From Saccharum officinarum (taxonomy: Eukaryota; Streptophyta; Magnoliopsida; Poales; Poaceae), in NCBI GenBank assembly GCA_020631735.1, contig CM036159.1, forward strand, positions 21,057,511 to 21,121,510: a stretch of DNA of 64,000 nucleotides, read 5' to 3'. Position 1 is the first letter of the stretch; each line of letters starts with the position of its first letter. The position numbers and the translations under genes were made by a program. The notes beneath the pieces were generated by a model. It saw nothing but the letters and a program-made list of their open reading frames with translations, was not told where the DNA came from and did not search any database. Shown here piece after piece: positions 31,643-43,389 of this stretch.

Positions 31643-34600
31643 CTAGGCGTTTGCGCCCAGCTCAACCCTCCCAGGATGCCCATGGCCGCCTCCCTGTGCA
31701 CCTCCACCATGGTTGTTGTAATAAGAGTTGCCACCGCCCGAGCGACCACCCCGGCCTCTGTTGTTGTAGTTCCTCGGCTGGTAGTATCCAGATTCATAGT
31801 AGTACCCACCGCCTCCGCCACGGCCATTCTGGTATCCGCCACCCCCACGACCATTCTGGTACCCGCCGCCTCGGCCACCACGTCCTCCACGGCCATTAGG
31901 ATAGCCCCTCCTGCCGCCACCACGACCACCACGACCACCGCCGCCGCCGCCGCCGCCGCGCTGGTTCTGGTAAGATTGCCGCTGGGTGAATTGTTGGTCT
32001 TTTTGTTCCTGATCCTCCACATCAGCATCAAATGTCTCCTGCTCTGCCTCAGCTGAAGGAACTTCATCAGTTGGATTCACCAGGCCTTCATCCTCCTGAA
32101 ACAAAATAGTTAGTACAAAGAGGAAACATTCAAACCAGAGAGAGTTGGCCATCACATCATTTATCATAAAAGCAGTACCACGTGTTCAACATCAACACAG
32201 GAGGAGCCTGATGATCACTGTAGATTTCAGTTGCCTGAGAATCTTCCTTCTCATCCTGTTAATGTACACATACATCAGTAAAAAAAAAAAGATGAAATCC
32301 AGAAAACAACATAGTAAAACCAAAACAATGTACATGACGAGGTGCAAGGGCTAACCAGTAGAAAAGTGAGAAAATATCCATAAGAAAAATAGAACGAAGT
32401 GTGTTGTTAGCAAAGATGCATGGACACAAGTAAAAAAGATTATAAATTCTTAACAAATATAAAGGCAGCCAACTAGAGAACACATTTTCCCTCAAACACA
32501 AAGACAACAACCTAAACCTAGCATAAAACAAGAAATAAAAAATATTTTGTTTATTACCAACCCCTACTCGAACACAAACCCATGTGTTCATGATTAAGAG
32601 ACAGGCAAATCTGCATACAGAAAACAGACACCAATAACATGGACAAACAAATCAGGCAAAGAGACCTAAATGAAACAAGACATCGACTTAAATAATCTTC
32701 GCTTTCCATTACGTATATCTTAAGAGAAATAAGAATGTTCACTTTTATAAAAGAAAAAAGGATATGGTACAAACATCACAGTAAATCTAGTAGCATCACA
32801 AAAGAATATGCACAATGTCAAGGAAGATAAGACAGATTCCACTTTTTATATAGTTTACATTTTATACACATACGAGACTGGTTTAGTTTCTAAAATGATC
32901 AGTCTTTGTAATGTGAGGATTAAGGTACCAAGGCTATACAGCCTTAAATGATACTCATTCAAGCTTAAAAAAAACCCTTTCAAGTTAGCATGAACAAATA
33001 ACAAACATCACAAGTATCTAAGACCAACTTTTTATGAAGCTCATTCAAGCAATGAATAAATTAGCATGAGCAATAACTAACATCACTGAACACTGATGTT
33101 TATTTGTTAAGAAAAAACACTTCCTGTTCTCTCACTGCACAGATATTCTCCAAATAACAACACCCTAGAGTAACTGTTAAAATGTTGAGAGAGAGAGGAG
33201 TATAACTACAGTAACAATCCAAATGGCAAATTACAAGCTATTTTTTCCCTGTTTGTAGTGACTTTGCCAATGTCATAACAAGCTCGATATGAGCATATTC
33301 TAGTATGTACAGAATAATAAGGATAAATTTAAAGTCTTTTTACTTTGGTTATTTCTTTTTCTTGGACAACACGGGAGAGCTGCAGGCCATTTCATTAATA
33401 TAGGACTTTGGTTATTGTTTGATGCATGTCCCAGATAGCAACTAAAGAACATTCCTACATTATCAAATAGATACATTCCACTAATCACTAAATACAAAGA
33501 ATTAACTCATGAGGTATTGTCTGTTCATCTAAGTTGTCGTTTAAACGCCAAATGGTGGCAAGTGGCATGATGCTTTCATTTAATCATCCGTTTGCCCCGT
33601 TTAATTGGTCGTTTAGTTCGTCAAAATAGCCATCTTACCCAAATAATGGCTAAATGGTTCTTAGGGTAAACAGAATACAAATGAATTTAGTGCTACAACT
33701 TTTCCAGCCACATGGTTCTTAGGGTGTCACCTATCTAGGTCGTTACAAGGGTATAGTTTAGCCCTGTTACGTAGCCATGGGATAACCTTGTCCGGTCCAT
33801 AGGGCCAAATTTGTCTAGTTCAGTTTCAATCCTACTTAAGTATCTGGTATACTTTACACCACAAAAATGCTAGCTGCCTTTCGCCCCATCCACTCTGGCT
33901 ACAATTTATAAGCTAAGTTCAAAACTATAAATAAGCAAGCCACCAAGGGAATAAAAGCAACGGGGATTGTTCTGACAACAAAACATACAGCATTGAGCAT
34001 TCTAATGTAATTGGGATTAACAAGAAGAATAATGAATTCACATGCTAGAAAATATTCTACAAAAAGTTACAGCTACAATGGTTCTTCCTACTGTAATTGG
34101 GAGTGATGATCAAGCTAAGTTAAATTTCATGAACAAACTGATGAGCATTATTCTGTATACAAACTCCCAGTTAGATGGCTAAAGCTGATGCCTGATTGCG
34201 ACATTTTCATCTATGGGTACAATGCTGCATATTTCAGAACTGAATAGATGTGTCTACTGCATAGAAAGATGATGACAGAAGATGGGAAAAGTTTTCTTGT
34301 TTTTTTTGTCTATATATTTAGAACTAAATAAAATGTAAGGCTTACTGAAATGATTTTATATACCTACCATCAAGTTTCATTCCACACATAAGTTGTTTTA
34401 TTTATTGTTTACACACAGGTTTTATATTCATCTAATTTGCACACCTATGAGGAGGATTAAATCGCATGATCATTGCAGATGCATTTCAGGCTGAAAATGG
34501 AATAACTTTTTTCCTACTAAGATGAATGGGCCAGTAAGTGTGTTTCATATACAAACTAAGATGAGCTCTAAATTTTATGACTTCCAATTAGTTAAGACTG

Positions 34601-37600
34601 GTGGTGGCATCTGACAGCAAATTTGATCAGCCAATATCCTGTACCATATATGGAAAAATTTTGTTTTTTATGAACCTGTCTGTCTCAGTACAATGTCAGT
34701 GCTATCTAAAGGCAAATACATATATTAGGGATAACAACATGCCAAACATATTATGAAGGCAGTAGCTATGGGTGTCTAGGTTGTTGGCATGACTGACAAA
34801 TATGAATGTCAGGAAATGAACAGGAGGGATCAGTGAACCAAAAATTTCGTAATTTGATTGAACAGAGATAAAAGATGTTTTGTTTCAGGACTTCTTGGAC
34901 CACCAAGTTTCCAGTTGTATAAAACCCTGGCGCTTATGAAAATGAAAAAAATCCAATCTTTATTAAATAGTTTAGCTATGTCATCACAGGAACCCAAAAC
35001 TATGTCGAAAGCAACATGAGATAAGAGCACCAGACACTACAATTTCATTGTCATGACATAAAATTGCTGCGGCAATGGAAACTAATGTTAGCAAAATTAA
35101 GAAAGTCAATTATCACAAATACTCCCTCCATATAGGAAATAAACGTCGTTTTGGCCCCTCACCTTGTTTGCAAATAAAACGTCGTTCTGGAGTATAAGCC
35201 GGTAACATGGACTTGTTTGCCCTTGGCACTTCGATCTCCGCATCGTGTAATTACTCAGCGCCGCGCGGGTGGGTCGCCTCGATTCCATCTATGCTGCACC
35301 CGCTTGCCCTCTCCCGTGCTCGTCCGCGTAATTACTCAGCGCCGCGCGTGGGTTGCCCCGCTCGCTACTCGCCGCTCGCGCTCGCAGCTGTTGCTCGCCT
35401 CTCGCGCTCGCCGCTCCGCTCCGTTCGCCGGTCCTCGCGCAGATGGCTTCATCGCATTCCAGGGATGCGGCGCCGGCGGACTCGACGCCAGAGGAGTTGG
35501 CACCGGACTACATGGAGATGGCACTGGATGACGACATCGCGCAGGACTCTGGCAAGTTGTAAACAGCAACATGCAACTTCCGTCGGCCGCCAGGCCAAAA
35601 ACAAACGCTGCTAACTAGCCTCAGCGGCTCACAGCGCGCGCCATGCAGCTCGTCAACAGCGCCATGCAAAATGCTCACAGCACCAACAAAAACTTGAGCC
35701 CGCCAGGACTCGACCTCAGCACCTCAGGACTCAAGCCGCACTGCACTAGCCATTCAAGCTGGGAAACTTTCTTAGATAAAACACACCCGCAACCGTATTT
35801 ATTAGGGGCAGACATGGAAAACTCTACCTTAATTAATCACTCCTTGGTATGCTAAATGCTGTCCTAAACGTCATTTTTTTCCTATATGGAGGGAGTACAC
35901 TAATATACACTAATATCCAGAATAAAGATGCTCACTTTGAAGATGTAGCCTAAATTTGCAATTGCAACATCTAAACAAACAAGTGATATTGATTTTCCTG
36001 ATGAACCCTAGAGCTTACATCACATTTACAGCTAAAAAACTATCATCATTTACGACACTTGACTGTTGTAGCTTTTTAACGTCCCCATACGTATGATGAT
36101 ACAAAAACAGTATCCAAGATACTCCATCCATCCCAAAAAGAATGATACTCTAGTTTTCCAAATTCAAACTATTTTAACATTGACCAAGTTCATAGGGAAG
36201 ATTATTGACATTTATGACACTAAATAGGTCCACAATAGAACTATATTTCCTGATGAATCTATTTAAGCTTATTTAGTAACATATAAGTATGTTCTTTGTC
36301 AAACTTAAGATAGTATAACAAATGTCATTCTTTTTTGGTTGGAGTTTGGAGGGAGTACAGTTTAAAGGATAAAATCAACAATAACCAGCGTTATCAGCAA
36401 GATCATTGAAAATCATTTAACCATTGGATTAAACAAAACAAGTAATAATATGTTTGTCACAGAACTGGCCTAAGTTCCTCCACAGATTACAGGTCTAGAA
36501 TACTTTAAAACAAACATATTATTTGGTTCTGAAATCATTTCTTATAGGCTAAATACTCAGGGCATGAGATATAAAAAAACAAATGAACCTATAAACCATC
36601 TTGTAGATTTCTTTCCAACCAAAGAAACTAATTTTCTGTTCAATGCATTACTATTTACAAAGCATCAAAGTAACATATTGTTTAGAAAATAGCCCAGAGA
36701 TGTATCTTCCTGTGGTGTTTTGATAACATAAACCCAGATACTATGAATCAACATTAGATCACTAATCTGGAGTATGGACAGTCATACTAGAAAAGATATA
36801 CAGTAATCTACAAGCAGCAGCTTCATAAATAATTGTATAGTAAAGTATACATCCACAGCAAGACAAAGTTAATGGAACAGCAATCATTTGGAAATGCCAA
36901 CCAAACATTGACAAAAGGACGAAAGCAAAATAACAAGTATGATTTCACCTTGTGCCCTTCAACAGCCAGGTTCTCCTCAACTGCTTCCGGTGCCTGAGGT
37001 GACACAACCATACTCTCCTGCACCTGCACACCTCCAGCTCCAAAGCTTGCCACTGCAGCAGCCAGATCCAATGGTGGCCTCATTTCTAGCTGAGCTGTGT
37101 AGTAGCCCGATGCCATGATCCTATCCAGCTTTGCCCTCACCCCAGCATCTACAGCCAAAAGTAAAAACAGATTAAGTCTAAGTCAGACTATCCTACCATC
37201 CAAACAAAATCAAGCGCATGCCCTGTAGAAATACCCACATGTGATGGTGGAGTCAGGGTGGATGGGTTCATCCGCACGGCGGAGCCAGAGGCGGGCGTGA
37301 TGGGCACAAGCCTGAAGGGCGTCACGGTGCGAGACTCCGGCTGCAGCTGGAGGGCGCGACGCGGCGAGGGAGGCAAGGGCAGAAACCGCGTTCAGATCGG
37401 TCTCCGCGAGACTGTCCTCCGGATCATCCCCGACGTAGTCATAAGTGAGGCAGCTGCTCCGCTCGAGCTCGCTCGCGTAAACTAAAGAGACGAAGTCGCT
37501 TTGCTGCTTGACGTCGAAGAGGGAGCCGAAGTAGATGAGCGCGAGGAGGTCCTGGACTGACGAATCTGAGTCGGAGGAGGAAGCGGCGGCAGGGGCAGGG

Positions 37601-37917
37601 GCGGGGGCGGGGCGGGAGGAGAGCTCCTCCGCGACGGCGGATGCGAGCGGGGGGCGGAGGCGCTCGAGCTCGTCGATCAGAGCGGCGACGACGGGCTTGG
37701 AGCGGAGAACCTCCTCCTGCTCTCGGTTGAGCGTCTTGCCTGCGGCGAGCGACTCCTCCATCTGCGTGATGCGGTTGTACTTCTTCCGCAGCGCGCGGAG
37801 ACGCTTCGATACTACGCTGAGCACCGGCCCGTCGGTGGCCTCGGCAGCCATCGTGGCCGCAGCGGCGGCGGAGGCGGTCGGAGCGGAGGAGGACGAGGCG
37901 GCTGGGGAGGTGGCCAT
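31643..37917 (-). CDS. Caprin-like RNA-granule protein with RGG-rich C terminus
   Basis: Four-exon model: 37239-37917, 36949-37148, 32199-32255, 31643-32095; 1,389 nt, 462 residues. Exon 1 starts MATSPAASSSS and encodes a coiled-coil at about residues 32-88 (VVSKRLRALRKKYNRITQME, GKTLNREQEEVLRSKP), the dimerisation-type segment of caprin proteins. It is followed by QDLLALIYFGSLFDVKQQSD. The donor is ACAT|GTGGGT, joining to YAGVRAKLDRIMASGYY in exon 2. Exon 4 is acidic (EDEGLVNPTDE), then about 90 residues of RGG, YQNGRGG and YNNRGRGG repeats that bind RNA. Animal caprins act in mRNA granules with G3BP; a similar cytoplasmic role is inferred. The exon 3 donor is uncertain: CCT|GTGTTG keeps the frame, while a stronger-looking site 20 bp on breaks it. 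Confidence 0.82.
35122..35895. mobile_element. TIR element of Stowaway type carrying GC-rich cargo
   Basis: 774 bp with about 25-30 bp terminal inverted repeats (ACTCCCTCCATATAGGAAA and its mirror TTTCCTATATGGAGGGAGT) and a TA duplication (35120-35121, 35896-35897). Between the AT-rich ends, 35200-35660 is GC-rich. It holds a direct repeat GTAATTACTCAGCGCCGCGC (near 35246 and 35328) and a short frame from ATG 35443 to TAA 35562 (MASSHSRDAAPADSTPEELA, then an acidic tail). It looks like a captured 5-prime end of a host gene. Three times the usual Stowaway length. Confidence 0.75.
36122..36355. mobile_element. Stowaway MITE in the caprin-like intron
   Basis: 234 bp. CTCCATCCATCCC at the left and TTTGGAGGGAG at the right, TA duplication at 36120-36121 and 36356-36357. 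Internal TTGACCAAGTT and TTTGTCAAACTTAA are typical of this family. Confidence 0.85.
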
Positions 37918-38254
37918 GGCGGAAGGCTAGGGTTTTAGTGGCGATTTGTGGCAGGAATGGGGGCTCGGCTCGGGGGAGGCGACGAATCGAGGCGTCGGCG
38001 CGTCGGATTTTACGGGACAGGGAAGGAGACGAGCCGGGGTAGGGCAATCGGGCGATCGGGGTCGCCGGATGGTCACGCACGAATCGTAAAGCACTTGCTC
38101 CATTTTCCTCGGGGCTGGGGCTGGGGCTGGGCTGGTCATGGCTACCGGCTACGGTCTTGGACTGACTGATCGCGGTACGTGAGCATTTCCACAGGCCGGC
38201 CGACCGGAAAATCACCGCAAACTCCGTACACTGATACAGGGCTGAGAACTTGTC
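37918..38254 (-). promoter_or_regulatory. 5-prime flank of the caprin-like gene
   Basis: GC-rich leader and proximal promoter upstream of ATG 37917, bounded on the far side by a MITE at 38255. Only about 340 bp of non-transposon promoter remain. Confidence 0.5.
37928..37938 (-). promoter_or_regulatory. Telo-box-like motif in the caprin-like leader
   Basis: CTAAAACCCTA on the minus strand, 11 bp upstream of the ATG. AAACCCTA telo-boxes are common in 5-prime regions of plant genes for ribosome and translation components, which suits an RNA-granule protein. Functional role inferred. Confidence 0.5.
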
Positions 38255-39112
38255 AGAGCATCTCCAATAGTTTACCAAATGAGATTACCATCCTTAAAAA
38301 TTTAACAAGACAAGAAAAAATTCACTCCAATAGTTTGGTATCTTGTTTGCCATTTTTTACCAACTTGGCAAAAACTGCCCTTGAGCGCGCATATATGCGC
38401 TGCTCACCCACGCGCATCCAGCGCGCATCTGGTATTGACCGTCAAATTGAGCTGCTGTGCTACTGCATCTGCCCATATACTGTGCTACTGCATCTGCGCA
38501 TATATAGCAGCAGCAGCTAGCAGCTAGCCAGGCGCAGCAGCAACTAGCAGCAGCAGCTAGCAAGCGTGCAGCAGCAGCTAGCCAGAGCTAGCCCTTGTTT
38601 AGTTTTCCCAATTCTCCCCAAATTTCACTATGCAAAAAGAAGATTTCCTGTCACATCAAAATGTCGGCAAATGCATGGAGTACTAAATGTTGATGAAATC
38701 AAAAACTAATTGCACAGTTTTGTTGTACTTTGCGAGATGAACATTTTAAGCCTAGTTAGTCAAAATTTGGATAATTTTTACCAAATACAAACGAAATGCT
38801 ACAGGAATTCTGATACAGTGTTTTTCTCCCCAATTCACCGAACTAAACGAGGCCCTAGCCAGCGGAGCCAGCAGCTAGGAAGCACGCAGCAGTGCTGCAG
38901 GCCCAGAAGCGAGAGCAGAAGCAGGGGCAACCCACGCGCGTTTCCTGTCCTGGCCGAAAAAAAGAGAGAAGTGAGTCTCCTTTTACAATTTTGCCAAGTC
39001 TAAAATGGCAAACTATTGAAGATACAATCTTTTTTCACTAGCCATATGGTTTAGGCACTTGCCAAATCACAAGATTTGCCAAGTGAATTTTGGCAAACTC
39101 TTGGAGATGCTC
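38255..39112. mobile_element. Large MITE with AGAGCATCTCCAA ends
   Basis: AGAGCATCTCCAATAGTTT at the left mirrors AAACTCTTGGAGATGCTCT at the right; the inner TTTGCCAA/TTGGCAAA pairs extend the symmetry. The centre carries CAGCAGCAGCTAG repeats (38505-38585) and a nested Tourist-like MITE. Confidence 0.8.
38591..38854. mobile_element. Tourist-like MITE nested in the 38255-39112 element
   Basis: 264 bp, GCCCTTGTTTAGTT...AACTAAACGAGGCC, with a CTA duplication (38588-38590, 38855-38857). Reverse-oriented relative of 55741-56002. Confidence 0.85.
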
Positions 39113-39155
39113 TTATAACTTTGCTAAAAAAAAGAGAGAAAAATTGTTATCACTA

Positions 39156-39642
39156 TTCTCTGTCCTGAATAAAGTATCTCATACTAAGTTAATTTTTTTT
39201 TATGTTAGACTAGATTTGTAAAAATTACAAACATTTGTGAAATCAAATAAGTAAGTACTCCCTCCGTCTCAAAATATCTGTCATTTTCGCTTCTCGAGAA
39301 ATAACTTTGACAAAATATATATTAAAAAATATTAATATTTATGGTACATAATTGGTATCATTGAAAAGATGTTTGAATCTAGTTTTTTTAATAAATTTAT
39401 TTGAAGATATAAATGTTACACGTATTTTCTATAAATCGAGTCAAACTTGCGACACGGAAACCAAAAGCGACATATAATTTGGGACGGAGGGAGTATGTTA
39501 TGAAAATATAGTTTATGAATTTATGATGGATCTGAAAACTAATTTGATGTCATAAATCTTGACATTTTTTCTATAAAGTCTGTTAAACTTTAAAAATATT
39601 TGATTTCAGACGACTCTAGGAATTTATTCAGGACGAAGGGAG
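39156..39642. mobile_element. Stowaway-like MITE, outer member of a nested pair
   Basis: The left end TTCTCTGTCCTGAATAAA mirrors TTTATTCAGGACGAAGGGAG on the right once 39258-39493 is taken out. Confidence 0.75.
39258..39493. mobile_element. Stowaway MITE, inner member of a nested pair
   Basis: 236 bp, CTCCCTCCGTCTCAAA / TTTGGGACGGAGGGAG, TA duplication (39256-39257, 39494-39495). Confidence 0.9.
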
Positions 39643-39860
39643 TTAGTAAAATGATGATGTGACATTGAAATTAAAGAAAAGAGAGGAGAAACTAAAAAAC
39701 TATTATGTCTACAAGGGAGCCAAGATATAAAGAAATATGATAGGTAAATGATGTAGAGATAAGACATGTGATTGGACAATTTTTTTAAAAAAACTATCCG
39801 TTGAAATATAGTTTCTATATGTACTATCTAATGTTTTACAAGTGTAGAAACTAGCTCATA

Positions 39861-40321
39861 CTCCCCCTATCCTATAATATAGTTCATTCTATAGATTTTA
39901 GGATAGCTTAAGAAAGAACAAAAAAAAAATGATGTGACACGTGCCCTTGCATTATTTTCTAAGACCACTGTCAATGGAAACTTTCATGACACAGTTATCT
40001 AGACTGTCACGTCAGCTTTTATGTTGGTAACTGTAACTACGGGTTTCATCCAGATGAAACTCTCTCTACCTCTCTCTTTATAATTAATCTGCTAAGTCAT
40101 CAAATTTGTGCAAATAAAACTTACATAAAACTCCGAGAGATTGGTCTAACCGGACACTATCATCAACATGATTAATGGTGATTGCTTGATAAATGACAAG
40201 TAATATAGTAACTGCCAAATTTATGCAACTATTTGGTACAAAATTGTTTTTATCCCTTTAGAATCCCTTATAGGTATAAATTTAAAATGCTTGTTCGTGC
40301 TATATTACAGGATAGATACAG
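39861..40321. mobile_element. Stowaway-like MITE, outer member of a second nested pair
   Basis: CTCCCCCTATCCTATAATATA at the left mirrors TATATTACAGGATAGATACAG at the right, flanked by TA (39859-39860, 40322-40323), with a Tourist-like MITE inside. Confidence 0.72.
39963..40146. mobile_element. MITE related to 20532-20820, nested
   Basis: GACCACTGTCAATGGAAAC...CGAGAGATTGGTC with a TAA duplication (39960-39962, 40147-40149). It shares the TTTCAT-CGGATGAAACTCT block type with the element at 20532. Confidence 0.75.
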
Positions 40322-40676
40322 TAGTTTATAGGCTGTAACTGTCCTTGCCACGTGAGCTCAACTCTTCCACTCGATCTCTGCACTTCTTATCTACTTCCTC
40401 CGTCTTAAATTATAAGTCATTTCAATTTTCTCAAAGTCACTGATCTCTCGGACCCTAGTCAGGTGTATATAGCGATTGTCCTTTAAGTTGTCTCATAATA
40501 ACTAACAATTCTTTTAATTTAGATATATAATAAAAGTAAAGTCATGAGTTGCATGAGAACAATAATTCGTATAATGGTGCAATAGTTGGCGGTTGTTTTG
40601 CGAAACGGCATATTTCTCTATCATATCTCTCTTCTCTACATTATCAATAATTTTACATGACATTGTATAAGAGGAA

Positions 40677-40797
40677 GGCCCCGTTCGGCTGGAATTATAA
40701 GCTAACACTGTTGGCTGATTTTTTGTGAGAGAAAAATAATGTTCCGGCTGAAAAAACAAGCTGAATAAGACGGATTATAAGCCAGATGAACAGGGCC
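40677..40797. mobile_element. Short MITE, trio member 1
   Basis: 121 bp, GGCCCCGTTCGGCTGG...CCAGATGAACAGGGCC, inner GTGAGAGAAAAATAATGTT. Confidence 0.82.
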
Positions 40798-40884
40798 GAA
40801 GTATGAGACTATTGATCATGGAATTGTATTCAGCCCGACTAAAAGGGCCCTGTGCGGAAATCTGAGGGGCGCGGGGACTTCTTA

Positions 40885-41012
40885 GGAGCCGTTCGGCTGG
40901 AATTATAAGCCGGCTGAAAAATACTGTTGGCTGATTTTTGTGAGAGAAAAATATTATTTCGGCTGAAAAAACAAGCCGAATAAGATGGATTATAAGCCAG
41001 ATGAACAGGGCC
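40885..41012. mobile_element. Short MITE, trio member 2
   Basis: 128 bp, same family as 40677-40797 in the same orientation, with a TTA duplication (40882-40884, 41013-41015). Confidence 0.82.
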
Positions 41013-41240
41013 TTAGACAGCAACCTCTTTTTCCGTATTTTTGTGATTTTTTGTAAGAGAAAACAAATTAGGGAGGATCAGATTTAGCAACCTCAGGTGC
41101 TCTATTAGCATCACTTTGTAGTTTGTACGCGGATCAGACGGACTAGTCGTCGTACTTGAAGCATTTTCGGAGGCCTAGAACAATGCGCATAGCGCAGAGA
41201 CTGAAATTGTACACAAAAGCACTGCAATCAGAAAAATTAT

Positions 41241-41369
41241 GACCCCGTTCGCTTCCGTGAAAAAAACAAGCTGAAACACTGTTCTAACTGATTTTTTTGA
41301 GAGAAAAACATTGTTCCGACCGAAAAGACAAGCCGAAAAAAACAACTTATAAGCCGGCTAAACAGGGCC
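41241..41369. mobile_element. Short MITE, trio member 3
   Basis: 129 bp, more diverged copy (GACCCCGTTCGCTTCC...GGCTAAACAGGGCC), same orientation as the other two. Confidence 0.75.
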
Positions 41370-42026
41370 TATAGCACTTCACCGTAGTACGTTCGTTATT
41401 ATAGTACTGTAGTTATTATAGTTATTATTTATATATGTATATACTTTCAATGATGCTATGGGTAGGGTATCCGTTTCGTCCGGACGCGTGTTGATAGGCC
41501 TCGACGCTCGAATGACCCATCAGGCAACAACGCCATTTATATGGAAATAAAAATAAAAAATCACCGCTCTCATCTTCTCCTCGAATCGTCGCTTTTTCTC
41601 TATCCATTCTCGAACCAACTAGATTCAAACATCACCGCGGCTTGCTCCACCGCGACCGCGCTGCCGCGCCCGCACAGCTGCGGCCGCAATGCAGCAGCGT
41701 GCTGCACTACGCCCGAGCGCCACAGCCTACTTTCCTATCTCCCCGTCGCCACCCTCCCCCTCTACTGCACCTGAGCGCCGTTTGCTGGCTACCGCAGTTT
41801 CCCACCGGGTAGACCATGGCTGCCGATGGCGCTATGTTTTGTCTTTCAGAAGTTGTTTTCAATTGTTTCATTCATATACTGTGTATGTTGCAATGACTAT
41901 ACGTAATGTTGCAAGTATATGTTAGTTGTTTCAGACGTATGTTTCACACATTTCATTCGTATGTTTCATGTGTTTCATTTTGATGTTACAAAAGGATCTT
42001 GATGTTGCATATGTTGCAATGACTAC

Positions 42027-43077
42027 TGTCGGGTATCAAAATACCCGGGGTACCCCAATAGGGGGTAAAATACGACACCTTACACATTTGTAGGCCCACC
42101 ATAAGGGGCCCAAAAAGCACTGATAGCATGTCAGCCGCTCAAGGCGTAAACTGTCAACTCTATCTCGCCCGAGCCTTGCGGAGAGGCCTCGGGCACGATA
42201 GGCGTCTCGGTCGACGTCTCTCCACCTCGCCCGAGCCCCCGCGGCGTCATCAAAGGCGCTGGACCCCCCGCGGTGTGTTTTCGCCTCGCCCGAGGGGCAC
42301 GTGCAACCCTCAGGCGAAACGGGGAGCCACAAGGACCCCCAGCACGGTGCTCGTTCCATCAACGTGATGGATGTGACCGTGCACGATCAACAGGGGCACC
42401 AGAACCACGTCCCGACTCGATATGACCCCGGCCATTCTACCACGACGACATCCATACCTCCACAGCAACGGGGGTGATGGCAGCTGTGCCACCTAACCCC
42501 CTCACTACAAAAATCCCGGCGCACGCGTCGTCCACCTTCATGGCACAGGGACGTATATGTCAAGGCATGGCCTCGGCACGTCGCACCAGTGAACAGAGAG
42601 GCCAAAAGATCAACGCCCCGCACGACTCCACGATACAGGGAAACTGTTCCCACCGGATAAGGAGAAAGACGACCACGCCCGAGACCATTTTTTTGTCTTT
42701 CTCTCTTATTTTTTTTTGTTTTCACCACTTTACCGCAAATGTAACCCAAGCCCTCCTCTTAGAAGTTATAAAAGGGAAGGCAGGAGCCACGTCTAGGGCA
42801 ATCGAATAGCAATCGAAATCGAACCGATCAAAACAACCACCTCCACCACCCAAGAGACTTGGGACCTGCTCCCTCTCTCGAAAGCTTGTAACTCCTACTG
42901 CAAGTACCCTGGTGCAAGGCAATACGAAACGCAACGAAACCCACTGGACGTAGGGTCGTTCATGCCCGAACCAGTATACATCCTTATATCCGCTTTGCAC
43001 AACTATAAGGGTCGTGACACATAGATACAAATTCACTAGTCGCTCTGTTTAAACACCCAGTCCTCTAGACACCGACA
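42027..43077 (+). repeat. 5-prime LTR of the gypsy element
   Basis: Contains repeated CTCGCCCGAG palindromic motifs (42155-42300) and a TATA box TATAAAAG at 42767-42774. Confidence 0.9.
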
Positions 43078-43079
43078 GT

Positions 43080-43097
43080 TGGCGTGCCAGGTAGAGG
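43080..43097 (+). other. Candidate primer binding site of the gypsy element
   Basis: TGGCGTGCCAGGTAGAGG begins three bases after the LTR end. The position is right for a primer site; I cannot name the tRNA with confidence. Confidence 0.6.
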
Positions 43098-43389
43098 CCT
43101 TCTGCGTGTCACAATCCATCTACTAGATCTTAATGGCCAATCCCCGCATCCGCTTCGCCCTAGGCTCCCACGACCGGTTCGGGAATCTAGATTTCATCTG
43201 CATAGGAGTAGACTATGATCTGGTTCTTCTCCCCCAAACGTTGACATCGACGTCATCTCTGAGGCCCTGTCGAATCTTCACCTGGGCACGGATGAGGGGC
43301 AAGCCCCTAAGAACGATCGCCCAGGAGGTTCCCAGGGCCAAACGACACCAGTCGGTAAGCCACATGACCACAGTAGGGCCCGTGGCCAA

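Larger units (their letters stand above)
32256..36948 (-). other. Large intron 2 of the caprin-like gene
   Basis: About 4.7 kb, AT-rich, between GTGAAATC (36948) and the AACAG acceptor at 32256. It holds a TIR element with cargo (35122-35895) and a Stowaway (36122-36355). The rest (32256-35121, 36356-36948) has no exon or element that I can support. Confidence 0.65.

Noticed and set aside
31594..32056. Plus-strand His/Ser- or Val/Ala-rich frames opposite the RGG exon
   Set aside because: Antisense shadows of the Gly-rich repeat in the caprin-like gene.
35207..35614. Arg/Ser-rich 135-residue frame in the TIR element cargo
   Set aside because: Low complexity and in conflict with the better ATG frame at 35443; neither has a recognised domain, so no CDS was called.
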